Below, piece by piece: positions 1-11,933 of a stretch of 64,000 bases of DNA. The position numbers and the translations under genes are program-made. Within the stretch, counting starts at the first letter, position 1. Each line of letters begins with the position of its first letter. Source of the DNA: Nyssa sinensis (lineage: Eukaryota; Streptophyta; Magnoliopsida; Cornales; Nyssaceae); NCBI GenBank assembly GCA_008638375.1, contig CM018046.1, forward strand, positions 46,783,206 through 46,847,205, in the 5' to 3' direction. The notes under the pieces were generated by a model. That model made no database searches, was not told where the DNA came from, and saw only the letters and a list, made by a program, of their open reading frames with translations.

Positions 1-3000
1 CTGACCAGAGACAAGAGCAAAGGGAAGGGCGGAATGAACCTCCCCGGAACAACCAAGTAATCTTTGTCTTGCACGCAGATTCCCTTGCAATTGGGACTTC
101 TAACAGATCAAGGAAACGTTATGCTCAGAAAGCCAGGGCAACTCCCCACATCATACAGATTGCTAGCGTGGAGAAAAGATTAAGACCAGTGTCAGAAATC
201 AAGTTCTCGGATCAAGACCTTACAGGGGTACACTGTCCTCATAGTGATGCCCTGGTCATCTCCCTCAAAATCGTCAACTTTGATATCTGAAGAGTCCTTG
301 TAGACACTGGGAGTTCGACAAACGTTCTGTTTTTCGAGCCTTTCAAGCAGATGAAGCTCAGCCCCAATGACATCAAGCCCACTGGCATAATTATGGCAGG
401 TTTTTATGAAAATCTCAACACTCTACTAGGAAGTATTGATCTTACCACCACTATAGAAGAAAGGGACAGGAAAAAAACCGCAGTAACAGAATACCTGGTT
501 CTGAATGCCGAATCCCCCTACAATGTCATAATAGGGAGACCTTGGTTGCACGAGATAGGAGCAGTCACATCAACCCTCCACCAATGCCTAAAGTACGTCC
601 ATGATCAAAATGTCTACTCTATCAGAGGATTCCAACCAACCTCTAGAGAGTGTCATGCTCTTGCACTCAAGGCCAAGGCCCCCAAATAGCAATTACTGCA
701 TGCTCGTGAACGTGAGGATCCAGTCCACTCTCACTATCACGAGGCAGAAGACTGTCCTTATAGGATTGACGAGCCACTAAGCCCTAGAGGAAGGGACAAT
801 AGGGCCAAGCCCATAGAGGAACCCATTAAGGTCCCGGTCAGCTCAGAAGACCAGGAGCACTACCTGCAAATAGGCCCAGACCTAACACTTGTCGAGCAGG
901 ATGAGTTCATCAAATTCTTAAAGAAAAACCTCTCTGTGTTTGCCTGGGAAACAAGGGATATGAAAGGAATAGATCCAGACCTTATTACTCACAAACTGAT
1001 GGTGGATCCAGACCATCCACCAGTAAGGCAAAAGAGAAGGCCACTCGCTCTAGAGCGGCACCAGATCATCAACGATGAGGTCCAAAGGCTACTCGATACC
1101 AACATGATACGAGAGGTATTCTATCCTGATTGGCTAGCTAACACTGTTCTGGTCAAAAAAAAAAAATGGCAAGTGGAGAGTCTGCGTCAACTATACAGAC
1201 CTCAACAAGGCTTGTCCCAAAGATAGCTTTCCTCTACCGAGGATAGATCAGTTAGTCGATGCTACTGCAGGAAACGAACTTATGAGCTTCATAGATGCCT
1301 ATTCAGGATACAATCAAATACAGATGCACCCTCCTGATTAGGAAAAAACATCATTCATAACCGAACGAGGTCTCTATTGCTATAGAGTGATGCCGTTCGG
1401 ATTGAAAAATGCTGGGGCCACATACCAGCATCTGGTTAATAAGATGTTCAGCCCTTTGATCTACAGTACCATGGAAGTCTATATGGATGATATACTGGTC
1501 AAAAGCCTACGGAAGAGCAGCCACCTCCAGCACCTGGCTCAAACGTTTGACATCCTGAAGCAGTACAAGATGAAGCTCAATCCCTCAAAATGCACCTTTG
1601 GTATAACAAAGGAAAAATTCTTGGAATATATAGTCTCTCAGAGAGGTATAGAGGTAGACCCCACCAAAATTGGGGCCCTAATTGGACTAGAGTCGCCAAG
1701 GACCAAGAAAGACATTCAGGCTCTGAATGGCAAAATAGCAGCTTTGAGCAGATTTATCTCCAAATTCACTGATCGTTGCCTACCATTCTTCAAAGCTCTG
1801 AAAGGTAACAAAGCTCTACAATGGACGAAAGAATGTGAAAAATCCTTTCAGGAACAGAAGGAGTACCTAGCTTCATCTGAGCTCTTGTCAAAGCCGATCC
1901 AAGGGGAAAAGCTACTTCTTTACCTTGCAGTCTCCGAGAACGCTGTCAGTTCTGTACTAGTCAAGCAAGACAGGTGTGTGTAGAGGCCCATATTTTATGT
2001 TAACAGAGCACTGTTAGACACAGAGAAAAGGTACCCCGAGATCGAGAAACTAGCCCTTGCATTTATAGTATCTGAGTGGAAGCTCAGACCCTACTTTCAA
2101 GCTCATCCCATAGAAGTTCCAACTGCTTATCCCTTGAAGTCGGTACTAAGGAAGCCAGAGGTATCAGGATGATTAGTCAAATGGTCAGTGGAACTGAGGG
2201 AGTTCGACATATCCTATGTTCCACGGATCTCAATTAAAGGGCAAGCCTTGGCAGACTTTGTTGCGAGTTCACCCTAGCACTATAGGACAGAGCACAACTT
2301 TGTGAAAATTTGGGGACATGGCAGCTATACACTAACGGGTCATCTACCGACCGAGGTGCTGGTGTCAGATTGGTATTGCAGTCCCCTAATGGGCTCATAA
2401 CAGAAAAGGCAGTAAGCCTAGGGTTTAAAGCCTCCAACAATGAAGCAGAATATGAGGCCCTTATCCTAGGGATGAAGCTAGCACGAGAATGTGAGGCTGA
2501 GAACCTCGAAGTCTTTTTTGACTCCCAATTAGTGGTCAGCCAAGTTCAGGGAGAGTTTGCTGTTAAAGATGAAAGAATGCTTCGGTATTGAGAACTGGTC
2601 AACTTGTTGAAACGCTCCTTCCAAGCATTCTCAATCCAAAAAATAGAAAGGGATCAGAACTGTAGAGCTGATGCATGGCATCCCATATGAAGTCAAAAGG
2701 GGACTCAACACTAAGAATCTCCCATCAGCCAAGGCCTAGCATCGAAAAAGTCCAGGCCGCCCAAATTACAGAACAGCCTCAGAACTAAATGACTCCCATC
2801 CTCTAGTACCTAGAAGAAGGGCTCCTCCCAGAAGACAAGAATAAGGCAAAAAGAGTCCGAATCAGAACAGCTCGGTACCTTGTCATTAATGGGAGGCTTT
2901 ACTGAAGATCTTATTCTCAGCCATTGTTAAAATGCCTGTCTCCAGAAGAGTCTCAGTACGTCCTGGCAGAAATTCATGAAGGAATATGTGGAAATCATAA

Positions 3001-4019
3001 TAGGGGCAGAACCATCGCGCACCGAGCTCTAACACAAGGCTATTACTGGCCTGGAATGCTAAGGGAGGCAAAAGAATATGCTCGAAGGTGTAACAAATGC
3101 CAAAGGTTCGCTCCCCACCAACACCAGCCCCGCCATGAGCTCATCCCTATCACAAGCCCATGGCCTTTTGCACAATGGGGGATGGACATCATAGGCCCGT
3201 TGCCTAAACCACGCCGAACAGGAAATATCTATTAGTAGCTATTAACTACTTCTCAAAATGGGCGGAAGCAGAGCCACAACACATATTACAGAGAAGGAAG
3301 TCAAAAGTTTCACTTGGAAGAATATAGTCTACGGGTTTGGCATACCTCGCGTGATCATCTCAGACAACGGTACGTAGTTTGCTGGTAAAACATTCAAAAA
3401 GTTCTACCAAGACCTGCATATCAATCAACACTTCTCCTCACCGGGTCATCCCCAAGCCAATGGGTAAGTAGAGGTCACTAACCGAACAATCATTGATGCT
3501 CTTAAAAATACATTAGAGGGAGCTAAGGAAAAGTGGGTTGAAGAACTCCCTGGAGTACTCTGGGCCTACAGAACAACTAGGAGAACTCCAACATCAGAAA
3601 CTCCCTTTTCACTCACCTACGGCATCGAAGCAGTGATCTCTGTTGAGATCGGCATGCCTACCCTAAAGACTGAAGCTTTCGACGAAGCGACCAATAACCA
3701 GCAACTCGCAAAAAACTTGAACTTGCTTGAAAAGATAAGGGAGCAAGCCGTGGTCAGGATGGAAGCATATCGGCATAGGATGGTTTACCGCTCAAAACTA
3801 GGGCTTAAACCTGCCAGTTTCCAAGTTGGAGACCTTGTCCTAAGAAGAGTATTTTAGAACACAAAGGATCCCACCATGGGAAAGTTATCACCCAACTGAG
3901 AGGGCCCTTATAGAGTCACCAGAACAGTGAGACCGACCACTTATTGGTTAGAAAACATGGATGGGAAACCTGTTCCCAGACCTTGGAATATAGAACACTT
4001 ACGGAAGTATTATCAATAA
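1..4019 (+). pseudogene. pol: Decayed Tat-type gypsy pol (PR-RT-RNaseH-aRNaseH-INT)
   Basis: The aspartic protease motif DTGSS lies at 303-317, preceded by an in-frame TGA at 288-290. RT spans about 1000-1780, with MPFGLKNAG near 1390 and the catalytic YMDD at 1480-1491. The first RNase H is about 1800-2275. A second, archaeal-type RNase H (about 2310-2690) contains NNEAEYEAL and DSQLVVSQV. Integrase has an HHCC zinc finger at about 2975-3110 and a DDE core with D at 3185-3187, D at 3363-3365 and E at 3471-3473. Damage includes TAG at 687-689, a frameshift in an A-run near 1157-1166, TAG near 1339, frameshifts near 3223 and 3275, TAG at 3375-3377 and TAA at 3465-3467. The original stop is TAA at 4017-4019. 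The first catalytic Asp of the second RNase H is Asn here (codon 2334-2336). Confidence 0.9.
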
Positions 4020-4050
4020 AGAAACTTTTCATTTCAAATATTTCATGAAG

Positions 4051-4337
4051 TGTTCTCATCTTAATGTACAGACCTTAAGTCTGGTCCATCTAAATGTACA
4101 GACCTCGTGTCTGGTCCATCTAAATGTACAAACCTTAAGTCTGGTCCATCTCAATGTACAGACCTTAAGTCTGGTCCATCTCAATGTACAGACCTCATGT
4201 CTGGTCCATCAAAATGTACAGACCTCAAGTCTGGTCCATCTCAATGTACAGACCTCGTGTCTGGTCTATCTCAATATACAGACCACGTTTTTGGTCCATC
4301 TCAATGTACTGACCTTATGTCTGGCCCATCTCGCTAA
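4051..4337 (+). repeat. 30-bp tandem repeat, about 9.5 copies, in the element's 3' untranslated region
   Basis: The units stay in exact 30-bp register at 4081, 4111, 4141, 4171, 4201, 4231, 4261, 4291 and 4321, each starting with a variant of CTGGTCCATC and continuing with a variant of AATGTACAGACCT. A weaker copy fills 4051-4080. Because 30 is a multiple of 3, reading frames stay open across the block (for example a repeated decapeptide SGPSQCTDLK), but nothing suggests that this is a protein. Variable tandem repeats just after pol are known in Tat/Ogre elements. There are no unique spacers, so this is not a CRISPR array. Confidence 0.92.
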
Positions 4338-5003
4338 AGTTACATGGTTATTTCCCAGAACAAAGGGGAAAGGATCAACCCAGCTGCTCAACTACATGAT
4401 TGAGAATATTCATTCAAACCAACAGTTGTGATTCTAATTGCTTAACTTCTTATCAATAAGTTCTGAAAAATGGTACTAACTATTAAGGATCTTTCTCCAT
4501 TTTATTACAAGTCCTTTTGTTCGACAGTTAAGCTCAAGTTAAGCTCTGAGTGGGTTAAATGACTGATTATTACAAGTCTTTCTATTCGGTAATTAAGCTT
4601 TAGTTGGTTAGTTCCTATATTGATTACCGTCTGTGTTACTCCGAACAAGTTCATGATTCGAAACCCCTTCAATTTCAAGAGTCAGGCTTAGTTGCTTATT
4701 ATTACACTTTGGTTCAAAGTCATTGCAAGTCATGAAGCTCGAAAGTCAGCCCATCATCCAAGGCTGACCAAAGAATGATATTTGGTCCTCGAACAGGTTT
4801 ACCTATGTCAATTGCAAGTTTTAAGGGTCAAAACCCATTTGTATACTACAGAACAGTGGTACTTTGGACAAAGCCTGATCAGAACACGAATTTTGCAAAT
4901 GTTCAAAGAAAAGGAAGGCAAAGGCTCTGAAGAGAAGATATTATCATTTGTATGTGCGTTCGGTTACAAAAAAGAAGAAGAAAAGACAGAACTACAAAAT
5001 TTT
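4338..5003 (+). other. Non-coding internal region of the retrotransposon
   Basis: This 0.7-kb stretch lies between the 30-bp repeat block and the antisense ORF. I see no conserved domain, only short AT-rich chance ORFs. It is taken as part of the element's 3' untranslated zone. Confidence 0.5.
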
Positions 5004-6952
5004 CTAAACTAAAAGGCTGGCAGACCCATCATCATCTTCATCCTCGTCAATGCCCGACAAATCAATGTTTAGGAATTTAGCAAGAAGCTTGGATCTGAAG
5101 TCATCATAACCGAACTGCACAAACCTATACCCCATCTTCTCCAGCTCGATCTTCATCCTGACCTCGATCTCAGCCTTGGCTTTATCGACCTTCAAAACAA
5201 GGGAGGCCTGGAGTGCGTTGTTCTCCTCCTTCAGCCTCTCCAGCTCCCAAAGGAAGGATTCCCTCTCAGACTTGAGAGAATCCCTCTTTAACTCCATAAT
5301 GGAGAGGGAATTCCTTACTTCCTTAAGCTCTTCCTCGACAGCCGTAGCATTGGATTGGGCTGTGCCGAGCTGGAGACGATCCTCATCTCGTTCCTCCTCA
5401 AGCCTCTCCACCGCCTGAAGATCTATGGAAGACTCCATCAAGGCAAGCCAAGTTGTGCAAGGTCTGCAGAACAGTAAGAGACCCAATCAGACATAAGTAA
5501 AAACAAAATACCAAAAAAAAGGCAGAACGGTCATTACATTCAGATGGGCGCCTATGGCGCCAGCAACTGTCTGTTGAGCACCATGCCTAGTACTGCAAGA
5601 AGGGGAGTCCTTTCGTGGGCATCCACCCAAGATTCCTCAATGGCCTGGTGGATGGCCTTGTACCCATCAGGCATCAGGTCCAAGTCAACTGCCACCCTCT
5701 TCTTGCCCTTTTTTGGAGCCTTTGTAGTCGAATGAGGGGGTAGGCTCGAAAATCGTTATGCCCTTCTTGGGCAGAGCAGAGGAGGATTCCCTGATCATTA
5801 CGCCTTTCTTGGGAGGCATAGAGGAAGGAGAAGCAGAAGGCACCACCCCTTTCTTGGGGGGTGCAAGTAGAGGAGGGAGCGGTAGTGGTCTTCCTCTTCT
5901 TCTTTGATGAAGGATCTGTAGGAGGAGGAGGATTCGCCACCCTTTTCTTCTTTGTCGAGCCCCAATTGCTGAGGACGGTTTACATCACATCTTCAACATA
6001 CACTTCTTATTTTTTGAGGCCATTGGAGTGCTCGGCTGAAGGATGACTTTGTAATCTCTGCTTTTTGGTCTGAAGAAGCCTACCGTACTGCTCCTTGAGA
6101 ACAGGTGTGAAGGACTGCCTCTTCTTAACACTTTTAGCTACACAAGATGTACAATAACAATGATCAGTTAAATAATGGCAAAAGGCAAGAGCAGAAAACA
6201 AAAATTACAAAAGAAGGGGGGTTTCACCCATATACCCTCGTGCTCCGGAGGAATGTAGAAATCTGGTCCTCAAGGTTTGCCTCCTCCCATCCTCCACTAA
6301 CGAAAAAATACCTATTTTTCCAAGATTTGTTGGAGGACGGATACAACTGACAGAGGTCTGAAACCACTATCGAAAGACATATAATAGAGGCTCTCCGACC
6401 TCATATACTTGAGATCCATTTTACTACGGATCAATTCTAGAGAGACTTAAACATTAGTTCATACAACCTAGAACTATAAACCCTAACAGATGCCTCCAAC
6501 TGTTCAAATTCAGGTCGGCAGGACAAAGATTAAACAACAGAAGAACTCCCTGAGTAATTTGGGAAAAGGAAGACGCAATCCCATCTCAAACCAAGTAGTG
6601 TAAACACTAGATCTCGCCTTCCCTAATATCCGAAGGACAATCTAGGGCATCAGGAACCCTAAAGACGGCATCTTGAGGAAAATTAAATTCCTTCTTTATG
6701 CTTTTTAGCCAAGAAGAGGTCACTATGCTCTGCCCCTCCTCCCTTTGGGAGGGCTGACCAGAGACCTCTCCCTTTTAATTCCTAGGCTCTAAGAAAGCAT
6801 CTACGATCATAACCTCGGGGACTAGAATGGGTCTCTTCCGACCCGGTCCCCAAGAAACTACTATCCCTAACAAGGGTTTGGGATGAAGTATAAGTCTCTA
6901 AGATACTCCCTAAACCACCGTCAGCACCAGAAGATGCAGTAGAGGCAGACAT
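5004..6952 (-). pseudogene. Antisense extra ORF (aORF) of the Tat element, broken
   Basis: On the minus strand a start codon at 6952-6950 opens a Ser/Gly/Thr-rich N-terminus (MSASTASSGADGGLG). Further in, about 6660-6400, degenerate translation resembles the domain common in plant transposon-derived gag-like proteins (for example FPKLLREFFCCLIF). A Lys-rich, NLS-like patch (SKKKRKTTT) lies near 5900. The last part, 5486-5004, is an uninterrupted 160-codon stretch: a coiled coil rich in Glu, Lys and Leu, then an acidic tail (GIDEDEDDDG). The parts sit in different frames with stops between them, from decay or lost introns. An antisense ORF in this position is known for Tat elements such as Grande. 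Its biochemical role is unknown. Confidence 0.65.
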
Positions 6953-7148
6953 TTTGAAAAAATAATCAGAAAAGGGGGACGAAGAAAATATGAACGAAGA
7001 GACCAAAACCGAACCTGAAGAGAGAGAGAAGCCTCGGATGACCAATATTCCTCCCAGTTTGGCTTGCTGACTCGACAATGGCAAATACTTATTTCTTCTG
7101 AGATAACGAGGGAAACAGTAAAAGAGGAGTACAAAGCTCCTTTCCCAC

Positions 7149-7156
7149 CTTATATA
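7149..7156 (-). promoter_or_regulatory. TATA box for the antisense ORF
   Basis: Read on the minus strand, TATATAAG lies about 200 bp upstream of the aORF start codon at 6952, a fitting promoter position. The call rests only on motif and spacing. Confidence 0.45.
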
Positions 7157-7299
7157 CATTTAGAAAATGGGGGCTACTAAGGCAAATCGTCACGACGGTT
7201 ACAAGCAATGATAGTCTTAAAAATCGACTGCACAATAAATGACGCACTAACAGTCGTCTTGAAAATCTTAGTTACGCCATAAGCTCAAACTAAGGTTTT

Positions 7300-7312
7300 G
7301 GAGGGGGGGGAG
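7300..7312 (+). other. Polypurine tract (plus-strand priming site)
   Basis: A run of G, one A, eight G then AG lies a few bases before the TG that opens the LTR. Purine tracts here prime plus-strand DNA synthesis in LTR retrotransposons. Confidence 0.7.
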
Positions 7313-7316
7313 TAAC

Positions 7317-7924
7317 TGATATACCACAAAGCTACCGACCAATCCACATTTGACACGTATGCCTACAGTTCAGCTCGTGCCCGGCCAGTTCAGCTTGTGC
7401 TCGGCCAGTTCAGATCGTGCTCGACCATTCATAACACATATACAGAGCTTGTAGGTCCAAACACAGACCTGCAGAGCAGATCCCCGTTTCTACAGAACTT
7501 ACGGATCTGAGTACCGACCTTCAGAATGCTCTTCGTAGTGCAGAGCTCATCACCGCCTTAATATCTGCCGAGCAGAGAATAAGGAAACAATCTTTTACAA
7601 GGAAACCACTACACGTGGTTATCTATTTGATACTATATCCAACAAGGTAACTGCTATCTCCGATGATCAAATCCCTACTTTCATGGCTCCAAATCCTAAT
7701 CAACTTAGAAAAGCCACAGCCTCTAAATTAAACTCTAAAGGTACGCTTTATTGTCATGCTCATTATTTGGCTTTCATTACAGTCTTTCAATTCAGTTTAT
7801 TGACTTAAGCATTGGAGCGGCTACTTGCGGAGCCAACCCAGTGGTCCTCTGATCTTCTTCTTTGAAGTGTTCTTCAAGTAGCCGAGCTTGGAGTATACGT
7901 GGGCCAAAAAGTACAGCATCATCA
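7317..7924 (+). repeat. 3' LTR (about 608 bp)
   Basis: It starts with TGATATACCACA just after the polypurine tract. Near the right end it has GACTTAAGCATTGGAG, a pattern typical of the R/U5 region of plant gypsy LTRs. The CA at 7923-7924 is the best terminal dinucleotide, but the right end is uncertain because there is no second LTR to compare. Confidence 0.65.
7366..7425 (+). repeat. Three tandem 20-bp copies inside the LTR
   Basis: Units at 7366, 7386 and 7406 share CAGTTCAG followed by a variant of CTCGTGCTCGGC. Short tandem copies in U3 are often enhancer-like in plant LTRs; that role is inference here. Confidence 0.8.
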
Positions 7925-8848
7925 ACCTATGGCAAATTACCTTCCAACCATGTTACAAATTTATTCAATAAAATCGCACATACTATATTATCTTATGTTA
8001 TGATAGGTTTAATGCTTTTCGAGTTACCCTCTTTCCATGATTGCACTTAGGAATGCCAAAATGGCCCTAAGGCCCATACCCCGTCCAGCCCGGCCCAAAT
8101 TTTTTGCGGGGCTAGTTTAGCTCGGCCCAAAAACTTATCTGAATGAGCCCAACGATTAAAAATCCCTAAACACAACCAATATAAAGCCCGAAAACTCATT
8201 ACGATTATCACTTTCACTTTCCAACTTGCAAGGCACATCAAAGTCAAAGTGAAGAGCCTATTTTCATCACATGTAAGGAGGTGGGTTAGTGGGTGTCAGG
8301 CAAGTACAATAGGACGAGGCAAGTGGGTGTCAGGCACACAAGGTAATTATAAAAGACATATATATATATATATATACACATTTAGGTATCTGAAATATCA
8401 TTTGATAATATATTCTATTATAGATATTATGATTCATTAAAATAAAAAAAATTATATTATATATAATATAATATTATTAAAATAATACATTATCACATTA
8501 ATGTACCTGACTAATTCAAAGAATTTTTTATTATATACAAAGATGTTAGAACTTCCCTCACTAAACAAGTTTGACACATTCATATTCTTCTTCCGTACAT
8601 TCTAATTTTTGCATTGTTTGGGCAAGGAACTTTTGCTCTTCAAAATGGTGCTGGTTGAAAAGAGCCATATATGATCCTCGAAATCATGTTCAAATGCTAT
8701 CTGGTGACCAGATCAAGACAAACTTACACTTAACCCAGAGATTTTTTATTTTTATTTTTAAAAGCTTACAGATCTATAATTTACTTGTTGAAAATTATTA
8801 TTTCTACAGTCAAAAAGTTTATTTTCACAGTTCTTTCACACACTCTAG
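7925..8848. other. Intergenic DNA with a GC-rich repeat-like patch
   Basis: No coding feature is visible. About 8050-8180 is rich in GGCCC/GCCCG words (such as CAGCCCGGCCCAAA), like the patch at 60360-60590, and may be a remnant of the same repeat family. An AT dinucleotide run lies at about 8357-8376. Confidence 0.4.
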
Positions 8849-9453
8849 TAGTGGTGTAATTCAGTCGACAGGGTTTGGATGGAGGTCAAGTTCAATTCAA
8901 GTTCTAAAACGTTCAATTTGAGCCTGAACAATCCAACCCGAGTCTGAAAAAACTAATTAGTATTGGTTTCAATCCGAATTAACAACAATTTAGATTATCA
9001 ATTTAATTTTTAAATTTTATTAACAATTTCTTCAATACTTTTTTTTCTTTTTCCTATTTTGATTATACATTAAAAATTCAATAATTTTCTTAGTTTCTCC
9101 TTCTTAAAAAAATAAGAGTCGTTTAAATAATTCATTCAATATAATTTAATTTTAAAAAATAATATTAAACGTTAACATGTTTTTGAAATTATAAAAATAT
9201 AGATAGTAATTCTTGTAAAAAATTCCTACTAATTTATTGGTGTATAACTAAAATATATAAAATATCATACATAAAATATTAAGTTTCGGTTCAGGTTGGA
9301 CATGAGTTTTCAAAGTCTCAACCTAAGTCCAATATTAATTTAGATCAGACTTGAATTCTTTTTGTATAAACTGATCCCAAATTTTTTAAAATGAAACTCA
9401 AATTTTAAAAAATTCGGTCGAACTCGGATTAATTCGCCCACGTTGCACCGGTA
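8849..9453. mobile_element. Non-autonomous hAT-like element
   Basis: The left end TAGTGGTGTAA and the inverted right end TACCGGTGCAA match at most positions. The 8-bp flanks CACTCTAG (8841-8848) and CTCACGAG (9454-9461) agree at 5 of 8, consistent with an old hAT target duplication. The interior is AT-rich and non-coding. Confidence 0.45.
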
Positions 9454-10794
9454 CTCACGAGTTGACTTCACTAATTTTATCAAATTTGAAAAAAAAAAAT
9501 GATATCTTAAATGAGTTTGACTATGTTGTATTTGGTTATATCATATATTCATTCCATCTTCATGTCATTTAATATTTCACTTTTGAAAAAATTTTTGGAA
9601 TGAATAGCATAACTCATCAAATTTTACCTTCTTAATTAGGTGAAGAATCAAAGCCCACTATCCAATTAATCTACCAAAAGAAAATTGTATAAAATGTATA
9701 TACGTGTGCTGTATTGATGGTTGTGGATGATTTATACAACAATTAGAAACAAAAAAGAAAAAAAGGTTGCATATTCAACTAATTTTTTTTACAACCATTG
9801 AAAATGATTCAAATATTATTCATATACCGGGCATACTTGGAAGATTTTTCAAATTTAATTGGTAAATAAATTTAAAATTTGAAAAACTCAGAATTTTTAT
9901 CATAATTCTTATAAAACCATATTTAATTAGTACGGTCATACTATAGATATATGTTTTATGAGTAATGTTATATGATATTCAGTTAGCGTCTCGAGAGAGC
10001 TTAATTGGATTCAAAATTTATGTTTCATTTTCATTTTTTTTTTAGTTTGTGTTGAAAAATATATCAATTAATTCCGATTCAAAATTGTCAACTCAACTTA
10101 CAGAATTAAGTAATTTTTAGGATGATTTTTAAGTAATTATAATATTAATTAATTATTTTTTATGAGAAATTAATTGATAGTGAGCAATCAATGTTTGGTC
10201 ATGTGATGTCAGGTTTCATGGCCCTCACATAAGAAGCCAGTCACATGAAATCAAGGTCTCACAACAACGTATTCTAATTTGTTAGGTGCAAAGATTTTTG
10301 ATGAAAGGACAGATTGTTTTATATATTATTCTACATGCATGCGCATCCATTTGTATTTGTAAGTAACATGGCAGATTTTTTTGTTCGCTTACGGGCCAAG
10401 GTGAAACGCATGAGAAATTGTTGAATGACTGGTCTTAACGGTCGGATAGGACACACGTTATGATTATGATTTCAAAAGATTATTAAATAATTACTCAGAA
10501 TAACGACAAAACGCTCCTTTATTACTAAAGTTTCAAGTTCTAACACAATAATGCAAAACACACACACAAGATTTTTCTACTTTGAAAGTTTCAAAACACA
10601 CTCACACACACATATAGTATGATTTTTTTATTTTGTTTTATTTTTTATGTTTTTAATTAAAATTAAATATTATTTTAAAAAATATAATTAAATTATAATA
10701 GACTATTTTAGTTTACAAGATATCTCATATTTCTTATTTAGAGGATGGGCTTAAGGTCAGGTATTAGTAGAGGAACTGCTAAATCTTAAAAAGA
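9454..10794. other. AT-rich intergenic DNA, no feature seen
   Basis: The stretch has long A/T runs and no protein domain or RNA gene that I can recognise. CA-rich simple sequence occurs near 10555-10615. Confidence 0.5.
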
Positions 10795-10998
10795 AGGTTG
10801 TACTTAGATAGTGATTCAAATAAATTTTTTTAAAAAATATTTTTAAAAATTTTATAATTAATTTTTTAAAAACTATAAAAATATATTTAGATATGATAAT
10901 TTAAATTTTAAAAAAATTAAAATAAATAATTTATCAAACGTGTATCTCGCATTTTAAAATTTAAAATCTGTCTTTAAAAATTTAACCAAACAAAGTCT
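10795..10998. mobile_element. AT-rich MITE (GTTTGG...CCAAAC family), copy 1
   Basis: It begins with GATAGTGATTCAAAT, and its right end AACCAAACAAAGTC is nearly the reverse complement of the GTTTTGTTTGGAT start of the copy at 36196-36400. The interiors of the two copies are close in sequence. Its right half is also the opening part of each unit of the tandem array that follows. Confidence 0.55.
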
Positions 10999-11449
10999 AA
11001 AGTAAAAGAACATGGCACTTGGGACGAGGAAACCAAATTGTCGGGTAGTGGACACCAAGTTGTCAAACCCCAAACACACCAAGTTGTCCAAAGAACGGTC
11101 CGGTCGAAGCCCACAAACCCGTTCTAAACTCAAAACCGTGCTAAAAATGGCAAACCGTCAGAACCGGGCAGTTCAACCGGTGAACCGTTCGACCCGTCAC
11201 TGGGTCATCTGTTCAAACCGGTTCACCGCTATATATATATATATATAAACCAACGTAAATCAACTCCCTCATTTCTCTCCTCACTCGGTCATTTCTCATA
11301 TCTGAGATTTCTCTTTCTTTGTTTCTCACTTCATCACTTGAACCGATCCACGTGCGACGGCGCGACGGCGCAATGGCGACTCGCACCGCACGGCGACAGT
11401 GACTGTCGACTCGTCGGCGTCGTTCGTCCTTCGTCTTCGTCTCGGTGTT

Positions 11450-11744
11450 GATCTCGGAGCAATTGGGCTCAAATCTTGCGGTTTTGGACCAGACCATGTC
11501 AAGATTGAGAAGAGAGTTGGGATTTGAAAGTGGTGGTGGCCGTGAAATGGGGTCGTAAAAGTTTGATAGTGGGTCAAACATAGGAGTGGTGGAGGTGAGA
11601 CGGTGGTGGCTGTTGCGGTTGGTTAGACATGGGACCGATATGGCCCGTTGGGTTCAAGAAGGCTGAGATCGATTCGGCGCGTGAATCATACTCTTCATCA
11701 CCACCACTAAACGACTGTATACTCCCACTGTTTCCGGAATCCAT
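11450..11744 (-). pseudogene. N-terminal fragment of a VQ-motif protein gene
   Basis: From an ATG at 11744 the minus strand reads MDSGNSGSIQSFSGG, then DEEYDSRAESISAFLN. A 1-bp frameshift near 11580 follows, and the next frame continues with MFDPLSNFYDPISR and SLLNLDMVWSKT. From memory this pattern matches the N-terminal half of plant VQ-motif proteins of the VQ22/VQ15 type. The VQ core itself (FxxxVQxxTG) is absent, so the capture covers only the start of the gene. A CT-rich stretch before the ATG looks like its own 5' UTR. No function is expected. Confidence 0.6.
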
Positions 11745-11902
11745 GTTTCTTTTAGAGAGAGAAATATAGAGAGAGGACAAAAATGGAATTATGTAGGTAG
11801 ACAGAGATATGGAGAGAGATTTGCCCAGCTACAGAGAGATTTGATTGCTTACAGACCCATGACCATGAGAGAAATGCCGTGGATGTAACCGGTAAAAGTG
11901 TG

Positions 11903-11907
<5 letters not shown>

Positions 11908-11932
<25 letters not shown>
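11908..11932. repeat. (AG)n microsatellite
   Basis: About 12 AG units. On the minus strand this is a CT tract upstream of the VQ fragment, as is common in plant 5' UTRs. Confidence 0.9.

Positions 11933-11933
<1 letters not shown>

Larger units (their letters stand above)
1..7924 (+). mobile_element. 3' part of a Tat-lineage Ty3/gypsy LTR retrotransposon
   Basis: The element enters from beyond the left edge, so gag and the 5' LTR are not in view. In order it shows a protease, reverse transcriptase, two RNase H domains, integrase, a 30-bp tandem repeat, an antisense ORF, a G-rich polypurine tract and one LTR. A second, archaeal-like RNase H after the ordinary one and an antisense extra ORF between pol and the 3' LTR are known traits of the plant Tat/Ogre/Grande lineage. 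Several stops and frameshifts in pol show that it is dead. The right boundary is set by the LTR end and is approximate, because the target-site duplication cannot be checked without the 5' LTR. Confidence 0.85.

Noticed and set aside
4051..4337. CRISPR-like repeat array
   Set aside because: Units are directly joined without spacers and lie in a plant retrotransposon.
4045..4431. Long open frames with decapeptide repeats over the 30-bp array
   Set aside because: The frames stay open only because the repeat length is a multiple of three and lacks stops; two different frames are open and no start context or homology supports a protein.
5176..5418. Ser-rich plus-strand frame
   Set aside because: Complement of the coiled-coil part of the antisense ORF.
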